A stretch of DNA of 64,000 bases, taken from positions 682,001 to 746,000 of the forward strand of contig BAAHQB010000064.1 of the NCBI GenBank assembly GCA_054601695.1, in the 5' to 3' direction. Of the stretch, positions 1 through 44,239 are shown piece after piece. Each line of letters opens with the position of its first letter. Within the stretch, counting starts at the first letter, position 1. Origin of the DNA: Amorphochlora amoebiformis (Eukaryota > Cercozoa > Chlorarachniophyceae). The notes beneath the pieces were generated by a model, which was given only the letters and a program-made list of their open reading frames with translations, had not been told where the DNA came from and did no database searches. The position numbers and the translations under genes are program-made.

Positions 1-16203
<16,203 letters not shown>

Positions 16204-16229
16204 TAGAATCCAACTCCTTCTTGGTTCTC

Positions 16230-16480
16230 TCCTCTCGCTTTCTCTCCCTCGAAGCGCTCCCTCTCCCTCTCGAAGCGCTCTCTCTCTCTCTCTCTCGAGA
16301 AGCGCTCTCTCTCTCTCTCGAGAAGCGCTCTCTCTCTTTCTCGAGAAGTTCTCTCTCTCTCTCTCAGCTCTCTCTCTCGAGAAGCGCTCTCTCTCTCTCG
16401 AGAAGCGCGCTCTCCCTCTATCTCTCTCAAAGCGTTCTCTCTGTCTCGAAGCGCTCTATCTCTCTCTCTCTCTCTTACTT
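16230..16480. repeat. CT-rich minisatellite with TCTCGAGAAGCGCT units
   Basis: Tandem units of about 19-22 bp consist of (CT)n followed by CGAGAAGCG. Each unit contains the palindrome TCTCGAGA, and most have AGCGCT. It lies immediately 5' of the proposed C2 start (minus strand). It may be promoter-proximal or 5' UTR sequence. Its open frame (Arg/Glu-rich on the minus strand) is a repeat translation. Confidence 0.85.
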
Positions 16481-16521
16481 TATTTCCCTTGTGTAATATG
16501 TATTTAAGTATATGTATACAA

Positions 16522-16615
<94 letters not shown>

Positions 16616-17013
16616 CATATGTATATATATATATATGTATATGTGCTGTATACGTACCAATATAGAATATATTTTCAAGTATACATGTATATATATAAAA
16701 ATTTACACATATAATCGTATAGATATATATATGTAATACATATGTGTAATATACACACACACACACATATATATATATTATATATGTATATATATAATAT
16801 ATATATATGCACATATATATACACCATATTTAATATATATATACAAGCATGTGTATTAAATATATATATATATATATATAGATACATAAATTATACTATA
16901 TATACTATCACACGTATATATGCATACATAAGCATACAAATATATATATATATATATATATACGTATAAATATATATATATATATATATATCGTCTCTCC
17001 TTTCTCGTTCTCT

Positions 17014-19926
<2,913 letters not shown>

Positions 19927-20021
19927 CTAGTGGATATGCAAATATAATGCATGCAATTATATGTAAGTTTTATACATATACATCCACATAATTTAAAATT
20001 TAAATGTATATACATATATAT

Positions 20022-20112
20022 ATAGTATTATCATCATTATTATTATTATTATTATTATTCTGATTATTATTATTATCATTATTATTATTAGTATTAGTAT
20101 TAGTATTATTGT
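20022..20112. repeat. ATT trinucleotide array
   Basis: Degenerate (ATT)n with ATC and AGT variants. Similar arrays occur at about 1890-2025 and 51080-51200, in introns. Confidence 0.85.
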
Positions 20113-20142
20113 ATATACATATATATATATATATATATATAA

Positions 20143-20236
<94 letters not shown>

Positions 20237-20278
20237 ATATCCACACATATACACATATGTATGTATATATATATACAC

Positions 20279-20375
<97 letters not shown>

Positions 20376-20730
20376 GGGATTTATAAATCCGTAAACCCCA
20401 GGTATTGTATGTGTGTGGTGTGCTTGTTTGTACACAATCATTTTAACTACACTCGACGTTCACTCATATTCATACAATCGAACAGGATGTACGTTTCCAT
20501 AGAGTGGTGCTGTTAGACATTGTTACTGACATCCATCGACTCACTGTGCTGGTTCCCGTTCATGTCCATCGTCGTTATGTCCTTGGACATCACCTCCTGT
20601 ACACACCGTTCTATAAGGCAGAACATTCAAGAACTTGAATGTAGAGACAAAACTTAATTTTGAATAGCTACAAGTCAATCAGGAGGAACTTATACACATA
20701 AAATGAAAGGCACATTACGAAACATGGCTT

Positions 20731-21046
20731 CTACTTGCTGTGTGCTATAGTGGCGCCGATAACAGCAGGTGTATACTTTAGAATGCTCCAAAACTCCATA
20801 AGTACCTCTTTTCCTCCTCGCAGACATCTGAAAGCCCTTCCCCTGTGCAACCGAGACCAAGCCTTGGGCCTGAACTGCGGAATATTTCGATCTCGAATGT
20901 ATACGGTAGTCCAGAGGGACAATCATCTCAGCCCATCAAGACAGATTTTGGTATAATACCTTCTTTCTAGGTCCCTTGACTTCGCATGAAACTATGAGTA
21001 TACCGAGAAATAAGGCGAAGGAAGCTATCCCTCTTGAAGGAGCCAT
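20731..21046 (-). CDS. Small signal-peptide protein, 76 aa (SP1)
   Basis: Two exons, 21046-20960 and 20874-20731, with a clean 85-bp intron. The start is ATG followed by APSRGIASFALFLGILIVSC, a hydrophobic core typical of a signal peptide or signal anchor. The second exon is basic (contains FRPKAWSRLHRGRAFRCLRG), then ends with a mildly hydrophobic YTPAVIGATIAHSK and a TAG. If the GT overlapping the last codon is used as a donor, a downstream exon near 20615 could extend it. It is divergent from PSMD9 with 84 bp between starts. Its LRGG region resembles that of gene J. Function unknown; secretory or organelle targeting is inferred from the N-terminus only. Confidence 0.65.
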
Positions 21047-21130
21047 TTTTCTAGGAGAGGGTCGTAAGATTATTTCGGAGATTGCGATGGGTTCCGGCAA
21101 AACTTGACACGTGCCAACCTTGACCGCAAC
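21047..21130. promoter_or_regulatory. Divergent promoter SP1 / PSMD9
   Basis: 84 bp separates two start codons on opposite strands. It contains AAACTTGACACGTG at 21100-21113, with a CACGTG core. The same 14-mer occurs at 47907-47920 in another divergent promoter. Confidence 0.6.
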
Positions 21131-22504
21131 ATGTCTGCCGAGCAGGCCAAACTTCGGGTGATTATTGAGTATTTAGGCTATTTTTCCGGACGAATGTCAC
21201 TTTAACTTTATCTATTTGTATGGATATTGGATTTACAGGTTCAAAACCTTTTGAAAAAGCGTGAGGACTTAGAAAATGAGATCGTTTCGGGACGGCAGGG
21301 TAAGCAACGCCATTGATGCCGAAAGAAAGGACTAAGGGGACATACCGTGAATCACCTCGGTTACTATAGTAGTGTGCGCGTACTTACCCGACACACGAGG
21401 ATTTGGTTCATGTTCTTGGTACAATCACAGAGGAATGGATTCTAACTATTTTGTTAAAAATTAGGCTTACGAAAGCTTGGAGTTGGAATGAAAGAAGCAT
21501 TGGTGGATAAGCAGGGATTCCCTAGGGCGGATGTCGATGTGCATACTATTCGAATCTTGAGGAATAAAATAATAAGTAAGTCCTTAAGGTCTTTCGAAGT
21601 AACCTTGCCATCCGATGCATTCGCTGCAACCCGACATATGTTTTTCTTTGCTTCCATATCATCGACAACCTACAATTTCTTGACTTAATGGATTCTTATC
21701 TACCGTGTGTATGTAGGGCTCCAGACCGATTTTCAGCTTGTGAGCACGGAGATCGAGGAGGCCATGCTGGGGTATCATAAGCATCTCAAGGCTGCGGCTT
21801 CTACTGTCCAAACTACACAGTCGTCCACCTCAGAGAAGCGCAAGACCCAGCTCCGCAAGAACGTGAAGAAAGAGATACTCGAGGAACATGAGCGCCTCAT
21901 GAGAGGAAATCCAAAGATGGATCGCGCTGCAGCGCTGCAGATGGCAATCGAATCGGTGAAGGCTGCAAGGAGGAAGGGGGGGAATGGAAGAACAGGGGTA
22001 GAGGGAGCGGAGAGGAGTGGAGAGGAGGAGAAGAGGGAGGAGAAGGAGGAGAAGAAAGGTAAGGTTGAGAGTGAATGAATGCATACATACAAACCTCATA
22101 CAATCACATTCATAATCAGATCAAAAGTAAGGCTTTTAGTGAATGGATAAAAACCCTCATATAATCACGTTCATAATCAGATCTGGCATCTCTTTACGGC
22201 CACCTTAAGCCCTTCCTCAATGTACAGAAGGTCTGGGATGGCTCTCCATCCAAAAGGGCGGGTCTACGTGCAGATGACCTGGTACCAACCAACACTATAC
22301 TATCACTAGAATACCTTTCTTACGTATGCTGCGTGGGTCACTGAACTTATTTTCTCTTCAGATTCTGAAATTCGGGAGTGTGGTTCAGGCTAGTCAGCAA
22401 GGATTGAAGGAGCTTGTTATGCACAGTAGAAATACGAAGGTGGAAGTTATTGTTCTCAGAGGTATGGCTGGGCATGCTTATATGTATATATGCTATTTAC
22501 ATAT

Positions 22505-22556
<52 letters not shown>

Positions 22557-22714
22557 ATATATGTATATATGTATATACAAAGTATACATATGCATATACA
22601 AAGTATATACAAAAGTATACATAGAATAATATGTATTTCTATAAAGTGTATATGTAATAATACACCTAAATACATATACCTAAAATATACATAAAAATAA
22701 TGTATATAAATAAC

Positions 22715-22757
<43 letters not shown>

Positions 22758-22948
22758 CAAATATATATATATATATAGATATATAGATCATACATGTGTA
22801 TATTTAGATATATATATTTATATATATACATAAACATGCATATATATACACATATACATACCCACACATATGTATATATATATATATATATGTATTACAT
22901 ATACATATAATATATATATATATACATATAAATATATATATTTAAATG

Positions 22949-22984
<36 letters not shown>

Positions 22985-23051
22985 GAATAGTATACATATA
23001 TATATATAATATATTTACATATATAAATATATATATATATATATATATGTG

Positions 23052-23102
<51 letters not shown>

Positions 23103-23115
23103 TATATTTCTATAT

Positions 23116-23164
<49 letters not shown>

Positions 23165-23218
23165 TATATATATATAGTTATATATAGTTATATATACACA
23201 CATATGTGTGTATATATT

Positions 23219-23263
<45 letters not shown>

Positions 23264-23438
23264 TGACGTAATACACGTGTGTGTTTATATGATACATAAT
23301 ATATATACATATATATATATATATATATTAATATGTATATGTGCATATTTATATTGTGTGTGTGTGTGTTGTGTGTGTGTGTGTATGTGTGTGTGTGCAT
23401 GTAAATTGTATGTGCAATATAACATGCGTATATACGTG

Positions 23439-23515
<77 letters not shown>

Positions 23516-23604
23516 ATATATATATATGTATGTATGTATGTATGCATATGTATTTATGTATGTATGTATATATACATATATTTGTGTTGTATAATGTATG
23601 CATG

Positions 23605-23685
<81 letters not shown>

Positions 23686-23817
23686 CATATATGTATATAT
23701 ACATGTAGATCATTATTACCCCATGTATATCGGTATCTCCATGTATCTCCAGGTCAGGAATATAAGAAGGTTATCCTCATTCCAATGAAATGGGCCGGTC
23801 AAGGATTATTAGGGTAA
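21131..23817 (+). CDS. PSMD9: 26S proteasome assembly chaperone PSMD9/Nas2 (p27)
   Basis: Seven exons join in phase to 268 residues: 21131-21157, 21239-21299, 21465-21575, 21717-22058, 22181-22281, 22362-22461, 23753-23817 (TAA). The N-terminal helical part contains [20 protein letters not shown], the family hallmark (GYPRxDID). A long Lys/Glu-rich helix follows. Exons 5-7 form the PDZ domain ([19 protein letters not shown], then ILKFGSVV, then [10 protein letters not shown]). In yeast and animals this protein binds the Rpt5 ATPase while the proteasome base is assembled; action in cytosol and nucleus is inferred. The Glu/Lys insert before the PDZ is longer than I expect. The last intron (22462-23752) is TA-filled, while the others are short. 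A GT after GLLG could add a further exon. Confidence 0.95.
22059..22180 (+). repeat. Tandemly duplicated intron in PSMD9
   Basis: The 122-bp intron is two similar units. Both start GTAAGG, contain GTGAATG and CCTCATAYAATCAC, and end TTCATAATCAG. Unit 1 is about 22059-22119, unit 2 about 22127-22180, with ATCAAAA between them. The outer donor and outer acceptor give the open PSMD9 frame. Confidence 0.8.
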
Positions 23818-24086
23818 CATACACTTCACCACAATTCTGCGGACGATAATTTATTACTATAATTATCATCAGTATTATTGCTGTAAGCTTTATTAGAACA
23901 ATATAAGATATACATATATATATATATAAATATATATATATATATTTATATATATATATATTTATATATATATATATATACGTATATGTATATCTATATG
24001 CACATATACGTGTGCTTGTGTGCGTATGTATATACACATTTACATATGATACGGATATGTTACATATCATACATATATACATATAT

Positions 24087-24148
<62 letters not shown>

Positions 24149-24432
24149 GTATATGTATATCTATATGCACATATACGTGTGCTTGTGTGCGTATGTATAT
24201 ACACATTTACATATGATACGGATATGTTACATATGATACATATATACATATATATACATACATATGTATATATATATATATGTACATATATACATTTCAT
24301 GTATATATATATATATATATAATATATGTATATATATTTATACATATCATACATATATATAATATATATAAATAACTATATATATATATATATATGTATA
24401 TTATATATATATATATATACATATATACATAT

Positions 24433-24468
<36 letters not shown>

Positions 24469-24938
24469 CATATGTATAAAAAATATGTATGTATATAACT
24501 ATACATTCATATGAATTCGCGTGTATATATAAATATATACTGTTGCGTATGCATGTATGTATTGAACTCGCATGTATGTACAAATATACACTGTAGTGTA
24601 TGCATGTATGTATGTGCACATAATTGGTTGGTTCACATCAGATGCTATTTAACGCCCGTGTAAACCGTCGACTTCGAGATTATCCAAGAGAGTAGTCTAA
24701 TTCGTCATCATGATTAAGCTTGATTTGGAATGTATATGAGCAAAGATGCCAAAAGCTTTGGTGTACTTATCATATGCATATACTCATGTATATCGGTGGC
24801 CTGACACGGCACATTACATCATACGGCAACATAGTGACCCTATCATGTACCTAGTATATACATATATATTTTATGTACTATAAACTATGATATAATAAAA
24901 TATGATCTAGTGTGTAAAATGTATACACATACATACAA

Positions 24939-24969
<31 letters not shown>

Positions 24970-25218
24970 CGATCTAAGAGTATATTTATATATATATATC
25001 ACATATATAAACCTAGATAAACACCAGTACCAAATATTATCTTTAACACCAGTACCACGAATAATATCTTTGTATCCGTACGATATCTCCGGTACACGTA
25101 CAAAAGTTTCTTTTATCGGTCAATGATCTCAGCCTACGGTACGTAATGACTAGTTAGACTAGCTACTATTCATTGTAGACTAAGTTTAATTTGTAGTATT
25201 ACGTATATATAATATATA

Positions 25219-25253
<35 letters not shown>

Positions 25254-25294
25254 CTAGATATATAACAATATTTATGTGCATGTATATATATATA

Positions 25295-25337
<43 letters not shown>

Positions 25338-25497
25338 ATATGTATGTATATGTGTATGTGTATATATATAACTATCAGTGTATATTCCAGACACACTCAC
25401 GGCCACACGGCGGTTACGAGTTATTATTCAATTTAAATAGCATCATAATTGTAACTAACATTAACAGTACCTAGAGTCTAGCTGCCCTGTCACACTA
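23818..25497. other. Convergent intergenic zone, PSMD9 / VHL-like gene
   Basis: It contains TA arrays to about 24640, then mixed sequence with several CTAG motifs (24848, 25140-25165, 25254, 25470-25480) and a diverged direct repeat around AACACCAGTACCA (25019 and 25048). No gene was found. Confidence 0.6.
23981..24265. repeat. Tandem duplication, period about 167 bp
   Basis: The segment beginning CGTATATGTATATCTATATG at 23981 recurs at 24148. The unique middle (CACATATACGTGTGCTTGTG) and the stretch to GATACGGATATG match almost base for base. Confidence 0.9.
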
Positions 25498-29476
<3,979 letters not shown>

Positions 29477-29556
29477 GGCAATGGACCTCTAACATTGAGG
29501 CTTAGCTACCTGCTACCTCAAACCCGCACCCCCATGAAAAGCTAAGTGATAGATCA

Positions 29557-30372
29557 TTACTCTTGAAGATCTGCCGCGCTCTGCTCCACTCGGAGCTCGT
29601 ACGCGCTCTGGTCCGCCGCTTCGAGCATTGATAGCCACCTTAATACCCAAGATTCCGAGCCACAAAACAGAAAGAGAGAGAGAGGGTGGGGGGGGAAAGA
29701 CACAGATGATGCAGATAGAGAGTGAGAGTCTTTTCTAATTTCGGGTTTGGCGTCGGACTACTTTGGGAACATGGCGACAGACAAGCACTTTTCGGGGTTA
29801 ATCTGCAGCTTGCTTCCGATTTCATTCCCAGATTCTTCAGCCGTATATATCCTGCACATTTACATCCTTATATCTCGCTCGGGGTACTGGAATATCAACG
29901 GTTCAGACAATTACTTTATCCTGTCGCGCAAAGACTCCAGCCTGTCTAAGACATCCTGGGTCATCCTGCTCTCTTTGCAATCAAAAACCACCATCATAGG
30001 CTTCTCAAGAACGTGCTTCAGCCGCATCATCCGATCAAATAACTAAAAAATCGTGTGACAAGAAGCATTTGAGTGCGCAACACGAGCATCAGCGAGAATC
30101 TCGATCAGATCCTTACCTTCTTTCGATCCAGCTTTCCCGAGGTTCCGACGAATAGTGCTACCACTGCGACCCAAGACAGCCATCTCAGTGACGGAGAACT
30201 TGTCATATGCCCCTTTCTGCTGTCGCTTGACAGCGTGACGACGCTATCACTCCGAGACGCACGGAGAGCCTTGAAGACTGTCAAGATATTATAACCCGGG
30301 TATTAACAGGCCAAAGTCGGATACTGACAGTTGTGGAAAACCACACCGGGCACTAACGGGTCTGCCCTTCAT
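29557..30372 (-). CDS. Unknown conserved-looking protein, 158 aa (gene E)
   Basis: Five exons in phase: 30372-30358 (MKGRP), 30243-30082, 30042-29915, 29851-29762, 29638-29557 (TAA). All introns are compact: 114, 39, 63 and 123 bp; the last has a clear pyrimidine tract. Notable segments are AYDKFSVTEMAVLGRSGSTI, LKHVLEKPMMVVFDCKESRM, IYTAEESGNEIGSKLQINPE and a helical C-terminus ending SAADLQE. The very basic N-terminus could be a nuclear or organelle signal. I do not recognise a family. It lies 80 bp upstream of the VHL-like gene on the same strand and 45 bp divergent from RPA2. Confidence 0.7.
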
Positions 30373-30417
30373 CGTTCCAACAAACCTCTTCCCGCAGTCC
30401 GACCGCGCGCTCCCACG
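30373..30417. promoter_or_regulatory. 45-bp divergent promoter gene E / RPA2
   Basis: Only 45 bp separates the two ATGs. It is GC-rich (CCGACCGCGCGCTCCC) with no TATA. Both 5' UTRs must be extremely short, overlap the neighbour, or be added by trans-splicing. Confidence 0.65.
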
Positions 30418-32201
<1,784 letters not shown>

Positions 32202-32587
32202 AAACATACAGTCGCGACGTGTTAATAATTGTGAGTGAGGTGCTATTGGCTCATGCGCCACTGCGAAAGTTGACTCAACAGATAATATTGGAGAAATCGT
32301 TCAAATTAAAATTCGTTAATAAACTTGTGATATTCAGATATCCCAGTCTCTGATAATAGGCTATATAACTAGATAAATCGTAGTACTATCCGTTATCCAT
32401 TCTCTAGACTCCTGATCATGACTGAAACTTATCTGCTCTAACTACTAGAACTAGTCCAAGTATGCTAGAATATCTATATTCTAGATATTCTAGATATCCA
32501 TCGAAGATTACTCTCAAACATTACACATAATCATCATCGAATTAAATCATACAGGCCATGACTAGATGACTGGCATTCAACGCGCGA
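32202..32587. other. CTAG-rich convergent terminator zone RPA2 / TruA
   Basis: Mixed sequence without TA arrays. CTAG occurs repeatedly at 32369-32575 (TCTAGA, ACTAGAACTAGTCC, TTCTAGATATTCTAGATATC). No open frame of note. Confidence 0.6.
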
Positions 32588-38364
<5,777 letters not shown>

Positions 38365-38445
38365 AACCGATGGAAACTATGTGTGATATATATCGAGAGG
38401 AATGCAAGGATGGGAATCTGATCAAGTGATGAGAGGGACTGGCGG

Positions 38446-38697
38446 TCAGGTCGGTTGATCCAGCACACCAGCCCCGGTCTTCTGACCAGCCCCCATACGA
38501 AAAGATATTGAAAACCTCAATGAATTTCCCGGCATGTGGTCATGCAGCATGACATTCTGAAACTGTAATCGGCACCTAGAACACGTGCGGTAGATTCCGA
38601 ACGCAGCAGCAGCACGATGACCACCTACGGCCTTATCAAGTGCCTTTTCCTCCCCCTTCACTCCTTTCCCATCTTTAAAATCGATCTTTATACACGT
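38446..38697 (-). CDS. Last exon of an unrecognised gene (G)
   Basis: An 84-codon open frame on the minus strand follows an acceptor (ACTCAG) at 38698-38699 and ends at TGA 38446. It contains AFGIYRTCSRCRLQFQNVML followed by HDHMPG. The C-x2-C then H-x-H spacing suggests a metal site, but no family is recognised. No in-frame ATG lies near, and the plus-strand gene H starts only 48 bp away. The 5' exon would have to overlap gene H, or the model is wrong. It is tandem with TruA (82 bp upstream of its ATG). Confidence 0.45.
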   Translation of the reverse strand, partial: TCIKIDFKDGKGVKGEEKALDKAVGGHRAAAAFGIYRTCSRCRLQFQNVMLHDHMPGNSLRFSISFRMGAGQKTGAGVLDQPT

Positions 38698-38744
38698 CTG
38701 AGTATTCAGCTTGGTTAAAATAGTGGTTGAATCTATCTAGGTGT

Positions 38745-39409
38745 ATGGAGGTGCCTCCTTGGCTCGAGAAACACGGGTACCATACGCCAGATATGCTTTC
38801 CTGCCGTGTCCGATCCGTGTCTGATTTCTCCCTTTCTCGCTTTTTGTGTTGGTTTTTCTGGGCTGGAAATCCGCCTAACTAGCTCAACTGAGAAGATATA
38901 CAGCGATTTCCTGCGTCTCGGCAACCCACGGTGAGTCGTTGCTAGATCGATCAGAGAGAGCATGTACTGGCCGATGAATGTATACGAGAGGAATTTACGC
39001 ACCGTCGAAGAATATACATATAAACAGTGTGAACAACACTCACACGACTGTGAATTAGCATGCAGAAGACTAGGGAAGGGGAGACAGAGAGATGGGGCCC
39101 GAACAGGCTGTAACCTGGAATCCTCCTGCCAAACCTCAAGAATGAAATCTAGCCTAATACTATCCTATCCGTGCCCTCAGCATAGTCCCAGCCCTATTCA
39201 TACCCTTTTTTAAGTCACCCTATGGTACTAACCCTCTTTATTCGGCAGTGTCGATATCCGTGTGTACGACGCGGAAAAGGGCGAGCTTCCGGCCAAGTTT
39301 ACTGAATGCGACATGTAATGATCACCAGAATCTCAAACAAAAATAATATAAACGCGTATAAATATGGATGGGTGAATTAGTTTTGCATTTATACATATGT
39401 TTTCACACT

Positions 39410-39483
<74 letters not shown>

Positions 39484-39526
39484 ATGTATATATGTACAAA
39501 TGTATATTACATATTATATGCATATG

Positions 39527-39579
<53 letters not shown>

Positions 39580-39691
39580 TATAATACAATGTATATATAT
39601 ATATATTGTATTATTTATATTTATATATATACATACATATAATTCTACCTAAGTGTATGTATAAATATACAATATATTCATATACACACAT

Positions 39692-39766
<75 letters not shown>

Positions 39767-39835
39767 GTATATGCATGTATTTTACATATAATATATATAC
39801 ACAAATTATATATATATATATATATATGTATGTAT

Positions 39836-39874
<39 letters not shown>

Positions 39875-40079
39875 ATATGAGTGTGTGTATTATATAATAC
39901 ATACACATATATACATATATATATATATATATATTTATTTATTTATAATATATATATATGTATATATATATATATACTATTTATGTATATATGTACAATC
40001 TATATGTGTGTGTAATATAATTAACTAATTATTGCGAACATATGTATATATGTACATATCTAATATATATATTACATAC

Positions 40080-40125
<46 letters not shown>

Positions 40126-40186
40126 CATATTAGATACGTGATCACGGGAAGCCCAAAGAGGTACCACAACCACCTGTCTTAACCTT

Positions 40187-40237
<51 letters not shown>

Positions 40238-40809
40238 GCATGTGTATGTATATATAGAAATATTTATCATGATAATATGTATATTTATATACACACACAT
40301 ACATATGCATATAGATATGTGTGTATATATAACATATATGTGTGTGTGTGTACAAATACTATATATATATATGTATATATATTTATATATATATATATAT
40401 ATACATATAATACATGTCTATCTAATATATACACATATATATAGCGCGTATGAGAAGTTTGACTGGATCGCCGGGCTCTCTAAATGGATCAAGAAAGCCC
40501 ATTCCGTTGGCTACCCGATTGTTGGTATAAAATATAAAAATATATATATATATATATATATATATACGTATACCTACAAACATATTTAAATATGTGTAAA
40601 TGTAACATATACGGAGACTTGTATACATGCATTTGTATACAATCTCAATGTTGATTAGTAGCTCGAATCTTTGTTGTTTACTTTAATGACATACGACTGT
40701 ATAAAAAGGCATCTGCTTTGGCCATCAGATTATCATGCAGGCGCTAGGTTTGTCAACTTATATATCGATAGACTAGTAAATGTACTTCGTGTATATATAT
40801 ATATATATG

Positions 40810-40848
<39 letters not shown>

Positions 40849-40861
40849 ATATATATGTATG

Positions 40862-40892
<31 letters not shown>

Positions 40893-40955
40893 TGTATATA
40901 TATGTATGTATATACATATATATATATATATATATATGTACATGGATTTATGTAT

Positions 40956-40995
<40 letters not shown>

Positions 40996-41262
40996 CATAT
41001 ATGTACATATATTCATATACATACATTAAATATTGACAAATAATATCTAAAACTATTATATATACATATGTATATATATATATGCATATACATACATATA
41101 TATATATATATATATTATGTACTTCAATTTCCAGCATATGGGTACTAATATACATATGGACGTACACACATGCCCATATCTCAGGTGGTAAGGTCGAGAA
41201 ATCCTCCAAAGGCTGGGTAACTCTTCTGTCGTCAATATATTATATTATTATTATGTACACAT

Positions 41263-41303
<41 letters not shown>

Positions 41304-41314
41304 TATACATATGC

Positions 41315-41353
<39 letters not shown>

Positions 41354-41793
41354 TAATATATATATATATATATTACATATATGTAATGTACATATGTGTA
41401 TGTATGTAATCAGTACATATATATAAATATATACGGAATAGATATAATATATATATATATGCATATGTATACATACACATAAAAATATATATTGGTTTTT
41501 GTATAATATATATATATGTATATATGTATGTATATATGTATATATATATATATAAATATATATATATATATGATGAATTTAGGGCATAGGGATACACGCC
41601 TACGAATGGGAGGTATTTAATATTTTAGATGGATGTATCTGTTTATGTAATTATGTTTATATGTAAAAATTTATGTATTCCTATATGTATGATATATATG
41701 CATATACATATATATATATATATGTATTTATATATATATATATATATATACATTAAATACATATTTATATATACATATAAATACATGTAAAGA

Positions 41794-41846
<53 letters not shown>

Positions 41847-41952
41847 AATATATAATATATATATCGCGATATGTATATAAGGCGAAGGGCACGTCGAGGT
41901 CGTGGTTTAAACCAAAGATTGAGGCGGCTGCTGTTGCTAGCCACCAAGTATA

Positions 41953-42015
<63 letters not shown>

Positions 42016-42176
42016 ATATATGTATATGTGTATATATATTATATGTGTATATATGTTATATATATATGTGTATATGTGTATATATATGTGTGTATGTGTG
42101 TGTATATGTGTGTATGTGTATGTATGTATCTATATACATGCATACACTATATGTATATATATATATACATATATAA

Positions 42177-42234
<58 letters not shown>

Positions 42235-42296
42235 GTATATATATGTACGCGTGTGTATATTATATAGACCTATAAAACATATTTTTATGTATATAC

Positions 42297-42347
<51 letters not shown>

Positions 42348-42770
42348 CAAATATATATATATGTGTGTGTGTGTGTGTGCGTGTGTGTGTGTGTGTGTTT
42401 ATTTCTATCTATATAAATATATATCTATATCACAACCACATACTAAACACAGGACGTGGTCACTAAGCTCCCCGCAGAAGCCGAGGTTCTCGCTGGATCC
42501 TCGTTCAATCCTTACGGCATCGTGGCTATCGACGACTACATATGGACGATTCAGGTTAGAAAGAGAGGCTTCGAGACTGATACTAATAAAGGTGTGCGAG
42601 AGAGAGGGTGTTGCGTGAGGGAAGGAGATGAGGTATAAATGTATACGTATTTTGGAACATACATTGTAACGTATTTGCAAACCTATTTTTACATGTTATG
42701 TAGAAATTTACATAAATATCCATATAATATTTACATGTACACACCCACATTATATATACATACATACATA

Positions 42771-42867
<97 letters not shown>

Positions 42868-43238
42868 ATACATGTCACCATACACATACAACACATATAC
42901 ATACAACTCAGACCCACCCAGAGACCACTGTGGAGTACGCTCGTGACTTATACAAGATGCGAAAGGACTTCTTCACGCCTGCGCTTCTTAAAGAGGCCGA
43001 TTCATCTTTCTCTCGGGCCCCAGACAGCATGGTCGTTTCTCTATGGATTGCGAATTTCGGTGAGTACATGAGAGAGGAAAGCTTCCGCCTCTGTCGCCTC
43101 CTATTTGTGACGTATCTCTGTGTATGCATGAATGTATATATTTAGAATAGTATATAGCATACATGTGTGAATACATAAATATATATATGTATATACATAG
43201 CGTTATTATGTATAAACATATTTTTACTATTTATGTAA

Positions 43239-43279
<41 letters not shown>

Positions 43280-43509
43280 CGTATGTAAAAAGCTATTTCA
43301 TACATTTTTACATTATACACATTTACCAAGTTCCAAGTACAAAAATTGAAAATCATACTTCAGCCAAATACCACGTGAAAAAGCGCCGCGGCCCGGGCTG
43401 GGTGATGCTGGGGCTAGCAGCCAGCGCTGGAGTTGCTGCCGCTTGGTGGTCTGTGAGCGAGGCGACCCTCCTGGGTGCCGTGGCCATCGCAGGATATGTC
43501 GCAGGATGA
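38745..43509 (+). CDS. Unknown protein with C-terminal membrane hairpin (gene H)
   Basis: Ten exons in phase, 249 residues: 38745-38776, 38883-38930, 39249-39314, 40445-40524, 41185-41216, 41583-41612, 41882-41947, 42453-42554, 42912-43059, 43364-43509 (TGA). It starts [11 protein letters not shown] and continues [60 protein letters not shown] and [18 protein letters not shown]. The last exon has a basic [10 protein letters not shown] before two short hydrophobic segments ([17 protein letters not shown] and [14 protein letters not shown]), as in tail-anchored proteins. I know no family with this sequence. Three exons are only 30-48 bp, isolated among TA arrays. Confidence 0.8.
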
Positions 43510-43714
43510 ACTTAACTGGTGATCTACTAGTAAATATTACGCATAGCGATACTTGGGAATGAGCGTTCATCTAGATATTGGGCTACAAACCTAAGTCTAG
43601 GTTTGCATCAACCCCAAGTTTAGCCTTAGTTCAAGTTGGTTTATTATAGTGAGTTGAAGACGTACCTTTTTCTAGTTTTTACCCCGGATGATGCATTTGA
43701 TTGAAGCTTGATGG

Positions 43715-43767
<53 letters not shown>

Positions 43768-44204
43768 ATAATGACGTACTACAGACTCTAGAGACTAGTA
43801 TTACTCTAGATAGATACTAAATGATTATATGGTTGATATCATAGTCTAGATCGACCAGCGAAAACAATACAATACTAGTATTGCATAAGTGTAAACTAGT
43901 ATATTACATGCACATACGGTTTTACAATGAAACTGAGTCATTATCTATTATTATTACAGCAGTCACTATGGCATATTCGAATCTAGACTCATAGTATATG
44001 ACATATCATTATATCTAGCTGTAGATCCTGAAGTAGCTCAGTCTCCTCCCAAAGATCCAGATCTTTATATTTTAGACCATGCATCACGGCCGATGATCAT
44101 GTCACTATATATCTCTATGCATGTATGTGTACTCCGTAGTGTATAGTACTATCTAGCTATATACTAAATATAATCCGATGATATATATATATATATATAC
44201 TATG

Positions 44205-44239
<35 letters not shown>

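Noticed and set aside
20735-20956. Plus-strand 73-codon frame
   Set aside because: It is antisense to the SP1 exon, whose minus-strand signal peptide, intron and stop form a complete gene.
29747-30046. Plus-strand 99-codon open frame
   Set aside because: It is antisense to gene E exons 3-4, which have consistent splice phases and fit the neighbouring exons.
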